Source of the DNA: Rhodanobacter sp. B05
GTDB taxonomy: Bacteria > Pseudomonadota > Gammaproteobacteria > Xanthomonadales > Rhodanobacteraceae
Length of the DNA stretch: 64,000 nt
Direction: 5' to 3'
NCBI RefSeq assembly: GCF_002001085.1
Contig: NZ_MUNU01000013.1
Location: forward strand, 1-64,000
Each line of letters starts with the position of its first letter. The stretch's first letter is position 1. Positions 26,916 to 35,270 of this stretch are shown piece by piece. Under the pieces are notes generated by a model that saw only the letters and a program-made list of their open reading frames with translations, was not told the DNA's origin and made no database searches. The translations under genes and the position numbers were made by a program.

Positions 26916-26922
26916 GTCACGG

Positions 26923-26953
26923 GCGCGGTGGCGGGCACGCTCCGTCACCGCGC
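26923..26953 (+). terminator. Weak hairpin after the M16 peptidase gene
   Basis: GCGCGGTG (26923-26930) pairs with CACCGCGC (26946-26953), followed by GTTTC. The stem is perfect but the T-tract is short, so termination here is only suggested. Confidence 0.35.
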
Positions 26954-27059
26954 GTTTCGGATCCATTCGGGGACGCCGCGGCATCCCCGCGTTAGGATGG
27001 AGGCCGGGTCGGCAACGGCCCGGTCTCTTTACATTCCAGCCATCGTCGCGGAGCTCCTC

Positions 27060-27455
27060 ATGCGCAAGACCCTGTTGTTGCTAATCCCCGTGCTGCTGAG
27101 TGCCTGCAGCTGGGGCATCACCATGGATCCCGCCGCGAAGAACGTACGCACCGCCTGGAACGGCGACGTTTCCGGTTGTCGCGAGCTGGGCAAGGTCACC
27201 GTGTCGGTGATGGACCACGTGGGCCCGGTCGACCGCAACAACATCACGGTGCGCGACGAACTCGAAGTGCTGGCGCGCAACCAGGCCGCCGAAATGCACG
27301 CCGACACCATCAAGCCTCTGGCCGAACCCAGCAACGGCTCGCAGCCCTGGGGGGCTTACCAGTGTGGTGCAGGCGGATTGAAGTCGACGGGCCGCCCTGC
27401 GGCGGCGCACTCGGCGGGCGGCGCTGTGCAGACGTTTCCGATCAAGGGTGGCTGA
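27060..27455 (+). CDS. DUF4156-type lipoprotein
   Basis: A 131-residue predicted lipoprotein. The start at 27060 gives a lipoprotein signal MRKTLLLLIPVLLSACSW, with the lipobox LSAC and acylated Cys16. The mature domain (WNGDVSGCRELGKVTVSV ... EMHADTIKPLAE) resembles the DUF4156 fold: a conserved Cys after the first strand and a late tyrosine/cysteine (GAYQCG). The tail is glycine/alanine-rich and variable. The function is unknown; such proteins are small outer-membrane or periplasmic lipoproteins. Confidence 0.75.
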   Translation: MRKTLLLLIPVLLSACSWGITMDPAAKNVRTAWNGDVSGCRELGKVTVSVMDHVGPVDRNNITVRDELEVLARNQAAEMHADTIKPLAEPSNGSQPWGAYQCGAGGLKSTGRPAAAHSAGGAVQTFPIKGG

Positions 27456-27611
27456 GGACTGCTGCGTTCGCATCAAACGCCTGGGCACTTCACCCAACCA
27501 CGCCCTTAGCTCTCGATGGATGGGCGCCCGGAGTCGCTGGCCTCTCGTCGCGGCTGATGGTGGCGAAAGGCTGGCGATTGAACTTTCCGGTGCAAGGCGG
27601 CGCAGCCCGCT

Positions 27612-28343
27612 TCAGCTCGCACGCCTGCGGCAGGTATAAAAGCCGTTGAGGGTCAGGCGGCCACTCAGCGGATCGTTGTTGAGCTTTTCCGGAGCCACGA
27701 TGTCACCCGAGTGCAGGAGGGTGCCGTCGTAGAACACCATCCGGTTCCAGCGCGCCGCGACCCCGCCGATGCGGTTGAAGTAGCGGTTGGAGTCGAGCAT
27801 GTATCCGGCCTCGATTCCATGGCGTTCGGTGAAGGCGTCGGCGGAAAGCTGGATGGCGTCGCCGAACAGGTTCCTCATCTCGGCTGCCGGGCGAGCGGGC
27901 TCATAAAATCCGGTGCCACCCAGCCCCGGGTCCTTGAACAGGTAGAGTACCGACGCCTGGATGCTCTGCGCGGGCTCGAGCCCGAAGTGATCGCTGTGGC
28001 AGAGCCATTGCGCCGGACGCAACGCCGCCGGCGGCAGGGTCACCATCGACAGGCGCACATGCATCCTGATCAGGCGGCGGGCATCGAACAGTGGCCGCAT
28101 GTACTGCGTGAACCAGGCACCGATAGCGGCATCCAGGTCCGCTGGCAGCATCACGAACTGGCCGGGATAGGCACTGAAGTCCACCGGCCTGAACGCCGAC
28201 CTGCACGTATCGGCCCATGCCACCAGCCGCTCCGGTTCCAGCAGCACGTCGTCCACCACGTAGCAGCATTGCCCGCTCGACAGGTCCAGCCTCTCGATGC
28301 GCATGTGGGGACTGAAGAACGGACGCAAGGAATTGGAGTTCAT
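27612..28343 (-). CDS. DUF6445-like protein, possible 2-oxoglutarate/iron-oxygenase fold
   Basis: A protein of about 243 residues resembling the DUF6445 family often seen in Xanthomonadales near TonB receptors. The start is uncertain: ATG at 28343 (MNSNSLRPFFSPHMRIERL) or GTG at 28358, neither with a good ribosome site. The sequence has a possible metal triad in the order of prolyl-hydroxylase-like oxygenases: CHSDHFG (His and Asp near residue 120), and LLHSGDI (His near 217), with an arginine further on. Between them YFNRIGGVAARWNRMVFYDG is the most conserved-looking part. The oxygenase activity is inference from the motif order only. Confidence 0.65.
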   Translation of the reverse strand: MNSNSLRPFFSPHMRIERLDLSSGQCCYVVDDVLLEPERLVAWADTCRSAFRPVDFSAYPGQFVMLPADLDAAIGAWFTQYMRPLFDARRLIRMHVRLSMVTLPPAALRPAQWLCHSDHFGLEPAQSIQASVLYLFKDPGLGGTGFYEPARPAAEMRNLFGDAIQLSADAFTERHGIEAGYMLDSNRYFNRIGGVAARWNRMVFYDGTLLHSGDIVAPEKLNNDPLSGRLTLNGFYTCRRRAS

Positions 28344-28587
28344 GCGGGACGGTTTCACGCGGGCAGGGAGGACGGACTGCCCGGACTATACCGGCTCGAC
28401 CAGCAGGGACTGGCGGGGACTGGCAGGCCGGTGCCAGGCCTGACACACACGGACCCCGGGCCGGCAGCGGCCACTCTTGCTCGACGCGCCGCCACTCGCA
28501 GGCGAACGCGGCGACGCGCAGCATTGCAACCTGTGGCGCGTACGGGCAAGCGGGCAAGGCCGGTAGGCGCGCGCGACAGGGTTTGCG

Positions 28588-30003
28588 ATGATGGAAGGCA
28601 TGACCGAGCGCAAATTCCTGATGACCACCCCGGTTCGCATGGCCCGGCGATTGTTGCCGTTCCCGCGACGTGTGCGCGGCACACCGGATGCGCTGCCGAC
28701 GTTCGCCGTTCCGGCGCAGGCAATCACCTGCCTGCCCGATCCGGTTGCATTCCGGCAGACCTTGCTGGAGCTGATCGCGCAGGCGACCCGACGCATCGTG
28801 ATCGTGACCCTTTACCTGCAGGACGATGACGCCGGCCGCGAAGTACTGGAGGCCCTGTACGCGGCCAGGCTGCGGCGGCCCGAGCTGGAGATTTCGGTGT
28901 TCGTTGATTGGCATCGTGCCCGCCGCGGCCTGATCGGAAGCCGGAAAAGCGACGGCAATGCCGGCATGTACCGTGCGTATGCCCAGCGTTTTGGCGAGGG
29001 CGTGGCGATCCATGGCGTGCCGGTGCAGAACCGCGAGTTGTTCGGCGTGCTGCACCTGAAAGGTTTCGTGATCGATGATGCGTTGCTGTACAGCGGTGCC
29101 AGCATCAACGATGTCTACCTGGCGCGTCACGGGCGCTACCGGCTCGATCGTTACCACCTGCTGCGGCATGCGGGGCTGGCCGAGTCGATGGCCGAATTCA
29201 TGCAGCGCCACATCGCCGGCAATCCCGCGGTGCGGCTGCTGAACGCGGCGAACGCGCCAACCGCGCGGGGCCTGCAGCCGGATATCCGCCAGTTCCGCCA
29301 GCAGCTGCAACAGGCGGCCTACAGCGTGCCGCCCGGGACAGCGGGGCCGCGCGAGGTGGCGGTGACGCCGCTGCTCGGTTTCGGCCGTACCGGCAACACG
29401 CTGGACGCGGTGCTGCTGGCGCTGCTGCGCGGCACCCGCGAGCGGGTGATCCTGCTCACGCCATACTTCAATCTGCCGCGGCCGGTGCGGTTGGTGCTGG
29501 GCCAGTTGCTGCGGCGGGGTTGCTGCATCGACATCATGGTCGGCGACAAGACCGCCAGCGATTTCTTCATCCCGCCCGGCCAACCGTTCACCACGATCGG
29601 GCTGCTGCCCTATCTGTACGAGAACAACTTGCGCCGCTTCGCGCGCACGCACCGGCGGCAGATCGATGCCGGCCAGCTCAACCTCTACCTGTGGCGCGAC
29701 GGCGACAACAGCTATCACCTGAAAGGCCTGTTCGTCGATGACGATGTGGCGGTGCTCACCGGCCACAACCTCAACCCGCGGGCGTGGTCGCTGGACCTGG
29801 AGAACGCGTTGCTGCTGCGCGATCCCGCGCGGCTGTTGCAGGGCCAGCATCAGGCCGAATGGGCCGCACTACGGCAACATGCCACCCGGCTGTCGGACTA
29901 TCGTGCACTGGAGAGTCCGGGCCAGTATCCGGAGGCGGTGCGCAAGCAGCTGAAGCGGCTCAACCGCACGCGACTGGATCGCCTGCTCAATCGCCTGCTG
30001 TGA
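28588..30003 (+). CDS. pssA: CDP-diacylglycerol-serine O-phosphatidyltransferase, phospholipase-D type
   Basis: A 471-residue homologue of E. coli PssA, which joins serine to CDP-diacylglycerol to make phosphatidylserine, precursor of phosphatidylethanolamine. Two phospholipase-D HKD motifs are intact: His156/Lys158/Asp163 (HLKGFVIDD) and His377/Lys379/Asp384 (HLKGLFVDDD). The segments VDWHRARRGLIGS, LLYSGASINDVYL, TPYFNLP and GHNLNPRAWSLDLENA follow the E. coli protein throughout. The end RTRLDRLLNRLL is the basic membrane-binding tail. The exact start among three early Met codons is not settled; a cardiolipin synthase is less likely given these PssA-specific stretches. Confidence 0.93.
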   Translation: MMEGMTERKFLMTTPVRMARRLLPFPRRVRGTPDALPTFAVPAQAITCLPDPVAFRQTLLELIAQATRRIVIVTLYLQDDDAGREVLEALYAARLRRPELEISVFVDWHRARRGLIGSRKSDGNAGMYRAYAQRFGEGVAIHGVPVQNRELFGVLHLKGFVIDDALLYSGASINDVYLARHGRYRLDRYHLLRHAGLAESMAEFMQRHIAGNPAVRLLNAANAPTARGLQPDIRQFRQQLQQAAYSVPPGTAGPREVAVTPLLGFGRTGNTLDAVLLALLRGTRERVILLTPYFNLPRPVRLVLGQLLRRGCCIDIMVGDKTASDFFIPPGQPFTTIGLLPYLYENNLRRFARTHRRQIDAGQLNLYLWRDGDNSYHLKGLFVDDDVAVLTGHNLNPRAWSLDLENALLLRDPARLLQGQHQAEWAALRQHATRLSDYRALESPGQYPEAVRKQLKRLNRTRLDRLLNRLL

Positions 30004-30014
30004 GGTGACGGTTT

Positions 30015-30644
30015 TTATCGCGAGCCGGCCGCGACGAGCCGCGCCAGCCGAAGTGCCAGCCAGCGTTTCACGTCCGGCCATTCGCTGGCCACGATCGAAT
30101 AGCAGACGGTGTCGCGGATGGTGTTGTCGGGACGCCGCTTGTGCGCGCGCAGCACGCCGTCACGATGCGCGCCGAGGCGCTCGATCGCGCGCTGCGAATC
30201 GAGGTTGCGATGGTCGGTGTGGAACTCCACCGCGACGCAGCCCAGCGATTCGAAGGCGTGCTGCAGCAACAGCCGCTTGCACGCCACGTTGAGATGGCTT
30301 TTCTGCCAGCGCCTGGCGTACCAGGTGTAGCCGATGGCGATGCGCGGCAGCTCGGGCACGAAATCGTAGAAACGGGTGGTTCCCACGATCTCGCCGCTGC
30401 CTGCCTCGCGCACGGTGAACGGCAGCATCAAGCCTTCGGCGTGGCCTTGCAGCGCCTTTTCGATATAGCCGGAAGCCTGGCCCGGCGCCGGTACGCCGGT
30501 GAACCACAGATCCCACAGTTCACCGTCCGCCGCCGCCCGCTCGAGCGCCGTTGCGTGATCGGGTTGCAGGGGTTCCAGCAGCACATGCCGGTCCTGCAGC
30601 CAGATCGGGGCGAGAGGGGGCGTCGGTGGCGTCTGCTCACGCAT
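30015..30644 (-). CDS. GNAT family N-acetyltransferase (RimJ/RimL type)
   Basis: A 209-residue acetyltransferase of the RimJ/RimL-like GNAT group. Recognisable parts are the N-terminal strand HVLLEPLQPDHATALERAA, the motif IAIGYTWYARRWQKSHLN that forms the acetyl-CoA region, and VEFHTDHRNLDSQRAIERLGAHRDGVLRAH. The substrate is not predictable; family members acetylate ribosomal protein N-termini or small amines. Its start overlaps the end of the DUF465 gene by eight bases, so the two are translated as a unit. Confidence 0.87.
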   Translation of the reverse strand: MREQTPPTPPLAPIWLQDRHVLLEPLQPDHATALERAAADGELWDLWFTGVPAPGQASGYIEKALQGHAEGLMLPFTVREAGSGEIVGTTRFYDFVPELPRIAIGYTWYARRWQKSHLNVACKRLLLQHAFESLGCVAVEFHTDHRNLDSQRAIERLGAHRDGVLRAHKRRPDNTIRDTVCYSIVASEWPDVKRWLALRLARLVAAGSR

Positions 30645-30843
30645 CGAGATCGGGGATCAGCTTGCTCTCGAGCCGGGCAATGTGATCCTTGAGCAGGAGC
30701 TTGCGCTTCTTGAGCCGGGTCAGTTGCAGCTCGTCGCGGCCGATCGCATGGGCCAGCTGCTCGATCGCCGCGTCGAGATCGCGATGCTCCAGCCGCAACT
30801 CGGCGAGCATGTGGACGATTTCGGCGTGATCCTGAACCTGCAT
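30637..30843 (-). CDS. DUF465 (YdcH-like) small coiled-coil protein
   Basis: A 68-residue protein that is almost entirely helical, with heptad-like spacing (IVHMLAELRLEHRDLDAAIEQL ... LKKRKLLLKDHIARLESKL). The KKRKLLLKDHI ending is the hallmark of the DUF465/YdcH family, whose function is unknown. It is the first gene of a two-gene unit with the GNAT acetyltransferase (eight-base overlap). Confidence 0.88.
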   Translation of the reverse strand: MQVQDHAEIVHMLAELRLEHRDLDAAIEQLAHAIGRDELQLTRLKKRKLLLKDHIARLESKLIPDLDA

Positions 30844-31288
30844 GGCGATGGCGGCATGGGGATGATCGCCAAGTTTAGCGCGGTTTTTTGGTTCGCCATC
30901 GGCGGCAGCGCAGGCGGAATATGTAAAGATCCCCGGCCGCCATGCGGCGAGGACACCAGCAAGGCCACAGTACCGCCGTGTGTTGCTATAGTCGGGAGTG
31001 AACGGGCGGCGCTGTCAAGAGATCGAGGCAACGACCGCTCATGCACATCCATTCGGCAGGCAAGCCTTGCGGCTTGCCGCGTACCGGGTGCTCGGGAGAC
31101 GCGTTCGCCGGTGCAGCAGCGGAAGGTCGCAACCGTCCTCCGGGTTCGCAAACAACACGGCGGGATCGGGCGCACTGCCGCGAGACGGCGGCAGGGCAGC
31201 TGGTGTTGCGCGCCATGGCCGATCTGAACATGCTGTCCGCAACCGTCATTGAAGTTCCTGTTTTCATTCCATCTGTCGAGTAGCCCAC
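30844..31288 (+). promoter_or_regulatory. Long intergenic leader of the aminotransferase gene with extended -10 promoter and hairpin
   Basis: This 445-bp gap holds no convincing protein gene. An extended -10 element (TGCTATAGT at 30984-30992) would start transcription near 31000, leaving a leader of about 290 bases before the GTG of the aminotransferase. Within it GGCAAGCC (31059-31066)/GGCTTGCC (31071-31078) forms a strong tetraloop hairpin, and GC-rich pairings continue to about 31200. It does not match any riboswitch or leader I can recognise. A minus-strand start for the DUF465 gene must also lie in the left part. Confidence 0.4.
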
Positions 31289-32491
31289 GTGTCCTACTTT
31301 GCTTCTGTTGAAATGGCCCCCGGCGATCCGATCCTGGGCCTGACCGAAACCTATCTGGCGGATACCCGGCCGAACAAGATCAATCTCGGCGTGGGCATCT
31401 ATGTCGACGAACAGGGGCGTATCCCGCTGCTGCCGACGGTGCACGAGGTGGAGCAGGCGCTGGTCGCGGCCGGCAAGCCGCGCGGCTACCTGCCTATCGA
31501 TGGCCTGGCGGCGTACAACCAGCTCACCCAGCAATTGCTGTTCGGTGCCGAATCATCGCTGCTGGCGGCCGGCCGGGTCGCCACCGCGCAGACCATCGGC
31601 GGCAGCGCCGCGCTGCGCGTGGCGGCGGATCTGTTGAAGCAGGTCGCCGGCGCCGACGCGAAGATCGCGATCAGCAACCCGAGCTGGGGCAACCATCACG
31701 TGGTGTTCCGCACCGCCGGCTTTGAGCTGCTCGAATACCGTTATTACGACCCGGCCAGCCATGGCCTGGATTTCGCCGGCATGCTGGAGGATCTGGCCAA
31801 GTTGGAGCCGGGTACCGTGGTGCTGCTGCATGCGTGCTGCCACAACCCGACCGGCGTCGATCTGCACGCGACGCAATGGCAGCAGGTGATCGCGCTGCTG
31901 CAGGAGCGCCGGCTGCTGCCGTTCATCGACATGGCCTATCAGGGCTTTGACAAAGGTATCGAGCAGGACGCTACCGCGGTGCGTCTGCTGCAGGCATCGG
32001 GAATCGAGGCGTTCGTGGTGGCCAATTCGTATTCCAAGTCGTTCTCGCTGTATGGCGAGCGGGTCGGCGCGCTGTCGATGGTCGGCGCTGATCGCGACGA
32101 GGCGGCGCGGCTGCTGTCGAAGATCAAGCAGACCATTCGCGCGAACTATTCCAGCCCGTCCACGCATGGCGCAAGCCTGGTCGCCGGCGTGCTCGGCAGT
32201 GCCGAACTGCGCGCGCGCTGGGAGCAGGAGCTGGGCGAGATGCGCTCACGCATCCACGCGATGCGCGCGGGTTTCGTCGGCAAGCTGGCTGCGCTCGGTG
32301 CGCCGGATTTCAGCTTCATCAATCGGCAGGCCGGCATGTTCTCCTATTCGGGCCTGAGCAAGGCACAGGTGCTGCGCCTGCGCGAGGAGCACGCCATCTA
32401 CGCGCTGGACAGCGGCCGCATCTGCGTGGCCGCACTCAACCGCAGCAACCTGGATACGGTGGCCGCGGCGGTCGCTGCTGTCAGCCGCTAA
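31289..32491 (+). CDS. Aromatic/aspartate amino acid aminotransferase (class I PLP)
   Basis: A 400-residue class I aminotransferase of the AspC/TyrB type, interconverting aspartate, tyrosine or phenylalanine and their 2-oxoacids. The start is GTG at 31289 (SYFASVEMAPGDPILGLTE); no Shine-Dalgarno is obvious. Motifs are CCHNPTGVD (PLP-binding Asn), SYSKSFSLYGERVG (Schiff-base Lys) and the arginine-containing NRQAGMFSYSGLS near the C-terminus that binds the substrate carboxylate. AspC and TyrB cannot be separated by eye. A 290-base leader precedes it. Confidence 0.92.
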   Translation: MSYFASVEMAPGDPILGLTETYLADTRPNKINLGVGIYVDEQGRIPLLPTVHEVEQALVAAGKPRGYLPIDGLAAYNQLTQQLLFGAESSLLAAGRVATAQTIGGSAALRVAADLLKQVAGADAKIAISNPSWGNHHVVFRTAGFELLEYRYYDPASHGLDFAGMLEDLAKLEPGTVVLLHACCHNPTGVDLHATQWQQVIALLQERRLLPFIDMAYQGFDKGIEQDATAVRLLQASGIEAFVVANSYSKSFSLYGERVGALSMVGADRDEAARLLSKIKQTIRANYSSPSTHGASLVAGVLGSAELRARWEQELGEMRSRIHAMRAGFVGKLAALGAPDFSFINRQAGMFSYSGLSKAQVLRLREEHAIYALDSGRICVAALNRSNLDTVAAAVAAVSR

Positions 32492-32523
32492 GTACCCACC
32501 ACATCAATCACCTCGAACCTCCA

Positions 32524-32619
32524 CCGTTCGCCCTGAGCGTAGCGCAGCGAAGTCGAAGGACACACTGCATCGACTCCCCTTCGACTTCGGCCTTTCAGGC
32601 CTGCGCTCAGGGCGAACGG
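32524..32619. repeat. CCGTTCGCCCTGAGCG inverted repeat
   Basis: CCGTTCGCCCTGAGCG at 32524-32539 is mirrored by CGCTCAGGGCGAACGG at 32604-32619, with inner arms GAAGTCGAAGG and CCTTCGACTTC. This is a well-known, widespread intergenic palindrome (often seen as GTTCGCCCTGAG...CTTCGAC). It fills the space between the aminotransferase and rdgC and probably ends transcription of the former. Confidence 0.85.
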
Positions 32620-32666
32620 CGAGACCTGAAACCTCGCCTTCGGGCCGCACCTCATCCGGATCTTGA

Positions 32667-33584
32667 ATGTTCTTTCGCAATCTCACGCTGTTCCGTTTTT
32701 CCCCCGCCGTTGCCACTGATCTGGACCGCCTCGATGACGCGCTGGCCGAGCATCGTCTGCGCCCATGCGGTCCGCTGGAAATGTTCACCAAGGGTTTCGT
32801 GCCGCCGGTCGGGCGCGGCGAGGGCGAGCCGCTCACGCATGCGCTCAAGCGATGCACGCTGTTCACCGTGGGTGGCGAGGACAAGCTGCTGCCTGCCGCG
32901 GTGGTCAACGACGAACTGCAGCGCAAGGTGCAGAAGATCGCCGAAGAGGAAGGCCGCAAGGTGGGCGGGCGCGAGCGCAAGCGGATCAAGGAGGATCTGC
33001 TCACCGAACTGCTGCCGCGTGCGTTTGTGCGGCAATCGCGGATGTCCGCCTACGTGGACAAGAAGCATGGTTGGCTGGTGCTCGATACGTCCAGCCGCAA
33101 GTCCGCCGAGAACGCATTGACCCAGGTGCGCGAGGCCTTGGGCAGTTTTCCCGCGGTGCCGCTGGCGCCGGAAGAGGGTCCGCGCGTGCTGATGACCGAC
33201 TGGCTGGCCAACGGCAACCTGCCGGCCGGCCTGACCCTGGGCGACGAATGCGAACTGCGCGACCCGGCCACTGCCAGCGGCGCGATCGCCCGCTGCCGCC
33301 GGCAGGATCTGGATGCGGAGGAGGTCAAGGAGCACCTGCGCAACGGCAAACAGGTGTTCCTGCTCGGACTCACCTTCGACGATCGCCTCAGCTTCGTGCT
33401 GGGCGAGGATCTGGTGATCCGCAAGCTGAAATTCCTGGACGTGGTGATGGACGAACTGGGCGACAGCCAGCAGGACGCCCATGCCGAAATGGACGCCAGT
33501 TTCGCCCTGCTGACGCTGGAACTGCAGCGGTTGCTGGGAAAACTGGAGGAATGGTTCGGCCTGCCGCGTCCCACGGAGGGCTGA
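32667..33584 (+). CDS. rdgC: Recombination-associated protein RdgC
   Basis: A 305-residue RdgC, a ring-shaped double-strand DNA-binding protein that restrains RecA. The N-terminus MFFRNLTLFRFSPA, the conserved GPLEMFTKGFVPPVGRGEGE and the LPRAFVRQSRMSAYVD and GLTLGDECELRDP stretches agree with the family over the whole length. It stands alone after a dispersed inverted repeat. Confidence 0.96.
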   Translation: MFFRNLTLFRFSPAVATDLDRLDDALAEHRLRPCGPLEMFTKGFVPPVGRGEGEPLTHALKRCTLFTVGGEDKLLPAAVVNDELQRKVQKIAEEEGRKVGGRERKRIKEDLLTELLPRAFVRQSRMSAYVDKKHGWLVLDTSSRKSAENALTQVREALGSFPAVPLAPEEGPRVLMTDWLANGNLPAGLTLGDECELRDPATASGAIARCRRQDLDAEEVKEHLRNGKQVFLLGLTFDDRLSFVLGEDLVIRKLKFLDVVMDELGDSQQDAHAEMDASFALLTLELQRLLGKLEEWFGLPRPTEG

Positions 33585-33714
33585 GACCCGCATCCGGCGG
33601 GGCCTGCCGCCTGGCGTGACGCAAGGCCCTTGCGTCGGGGGGGCGGCTTCCCGGCATACTGCTCGTCCGGGTGCGCTGATTGTCGTATGCGACACCCGGC
33701 CGGACGACAGGATC

Positions 33715-34485
33715 ATGACGCAGCATCTCGAAGGCGACTGGCTGGAACTGGCGACAGCGGGCGGCAACACCATCCTGGTGTTGAAGGCCGCCCATCCGCG
33801 CGCGCGACGCCTGCGTCTCACGGTCACCACGAAGGGCGCCCGCGTGTCGTATCCGCATGGCACGCATCCGGCCCAGGTCAGCGCCTTCCTGCGCAGCCAC
33901 GCCGAATGGCTGGAGCACAAACTCGACGAACTGAACCTGATCGTGAAGCCGCTGCCGCCGTTGCGGCTGGGTCATCCATGCTGTTTTCCGCTGCGCGGCG
34001 AAATGGTGGCGCTGGACTGGGCCGAAGGTGCCTATCCGAAGATCGAGCCGCATGCCGACGGTCTCACGCTGGTGGTCCCGCGGCCGCATACGCGCGCCTT
34101 GCCGATTGCCCGGGGTCTGCTCGCTTCGCACCTGGAGGCGTTGATCCGCCGTGACGTGTCACGCTGGCTGGCCACTTACGTGCCGCAGCTGGGACTGGCG
34201 CCCACCTCGCTGCGGATTCGTCCGATGAAGAGCCTGTGGGGCAGCCTGGACACACGGGACCGCATCAATCTCGACCTGGCACTGGCGTTGGCGCCGCCGG
34301 CGGCGCTGCGCTACGTGCTGGTGCACGAACTTTGTCATCTCAAGGTGCGCAACCATTCACCGCGTTTCTGGGTGCAGGTGGAAAACCTGTTTCCCGACTG
34401 GCGCGAACAGCGCGACTGGCTGCGCCAGCGCGGCGCCATCCTCAAGGCCGAACTCGACCGGTTGATCGCCGACGTGGCCGATTGA
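33715..34485 (+). CDS. YgjP-like (DUF45, SprT-type) zinc metallopeptidase domain protein
   Basis: A 256-residue protein of the YgjP/DUF45 group. The start at 33715 (MTQHLEGDWLELATAGG) has AGGAT five bases upstream; an in-frame ATG 99 bases earlier adds a non-conserved segment. The zinc motif is VLVHELCHLKVRNHSPRFW (HExxH plus a later His), preceded by the typical RRLRLTVTTKGARVSYP and MKSLWGSLDTRDRINLDLAL. Family members are predicted metal-dependent hydrolases with unknown substrates. Confidence 0.9.
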   Translation: MTQHLEGDWLELATAGGNTILVLKAAHPRARRLRLTVTTKGARVSYPHGTHPAQVSAFLRSHAEWLEHKLDELNLIVKPLPPLRLGHPCCFPLRGEMVALDWAEGAYPKIEPHADGLTLVVPRPHTRALPIARGLLASHLEALIRRDVSRWLATYVPQLGLAPTSLRIRPMKSLWGSLDTRDRINLDLALALAPPAALRYVLVHELCHLKVRNHSPRFWVQVENLFPDWREQRDWLRQRGAILKAELDRLIADVAD

Positions 34486-34533
34486 GGCCGGGCAACCAAA
34501 GCCCGACAGACTCCTAAGTACGCGGATCGGGAC

Positions 34534-35073
34534 TCAGACCTTGCGCGGCTGACGCACGTAGCGCGTGCCCAGCAGGATGTCCCACAGTGGCGTGGTCACG
34601 CCGAAATTGGTTTCCGGGTGGTAATGGTGCACGTGATGGGCACCGGCCCAGCGGCGCAGCACCGGATGGGTGAAGCGCACGTGGTGGATGATGAAATGGA
34701 CCAGGCCGTAGATGATGTAGCCGAACGTGATGGAGCCGGACAGCAGCAGGGCGAAGCCGCTCGGCATCGCCAGCAGCAGGCCGGTCAGGGCGAGCAGCAC
34801 CACGGCGGGCAGGAAGAACGGCAGCGAGTCGTAGCCGAGCGGGCGCTCGTGGTGCATGCGGTGACCCTGCTCGAACAGCGGGATGCGGGTGTGGAACATC
34901 CAGCGGTGGAAGAAGTATTCGATGAAGCTGAAGATGAACAGGCCGAGCAGGCAGGCCAGCAGGGCCATCCACGGACCGTCGACGCCATGGCGCCAGCCTT
35001 CGATCAGCAGCAGTGCGCCCAACGCCGTGTCCAGCGCGAGTTCGGCCCAGTAGTTGGTGGGGGTGGTGGACAT
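34534..35073 (-). CDS. Sterol desaturase / fatty acid hydroxylase family membrane protein
   Basis: A di-iron membrane oxygenase of the fatty acid hydroxylase superfamily. The histidine clusters appear in order: HRWMFH, HRMHH, HHVRF and HHVHHYHPETNFG, embedded among four membrane helices. It would hydroxylate or desaturate a lipid (fatty acid, ornithine lipid or carotenoid); the substrate is unknown. The start is uncertain: ATG at 35073 (MSTTPTNYWAELALD), 35118 or 35178 are all in frame, and none has a clear ribosome site. Confidence 0.88.
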   Translation of the reverse strand: MSTTPTNYWAELALDTALGALLLIEGWRHGVDGPWMALLACLLGLFIFSFIEYFFHRWMFHTRIPLFEQGHRMHHERPLGYDSLPFFLPAVVLLALTGLLLAMPSGFALLLSGSITFGYIIYGLVHFIIHHVRFTHPVLRRWAGAHHVHHYHPETNFGVTTPLWDILLGTRYVRQPRKV

Positions 35074-35270
35074 CCGCGCAATCGCATCCACCCCTGAACG
35101 CAGGGGGCTTCGCTTCATCGGGGCACTATCTTGCAAGATGCCTTGCCAGGTTCCAGGGTCATGCGTCCATTCTCCCATGTTGTCGGCGACAATTCACAAT
35201 ACTGGCACAGGCTCCGGCTGAACCGTATCCGAGCGGTTTAACTAAGGCATCCCCCAAGGCACGCCCCCGT

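Noticed and set aside
24249..26984. A 911-codon minus-strand open frame and two plus-strand frames (23816-25336 and 25340-26995) over the M16 gene
   Set aside because: They are shadows of the M16 peptidase, whose GTG start, ribosome site, signal peptide and zinc motif are all clear.
27901..29850. A 649-codon minus-strand open frame
   Set aside because: It lies antisense to pssA and overlaps the DUF6445-like gene out of frame; its residues are mostly Gln/His/Arg/Ala with no family features.
31041..31283. An 80-codon open frame in the leader before the aminotransferase
   Set aside because: No ribosome site precedes it and the composition is that of random GC-rich sequence. It could be a leader peptide, but nothing in it (no run of regulatory codons) supports this.
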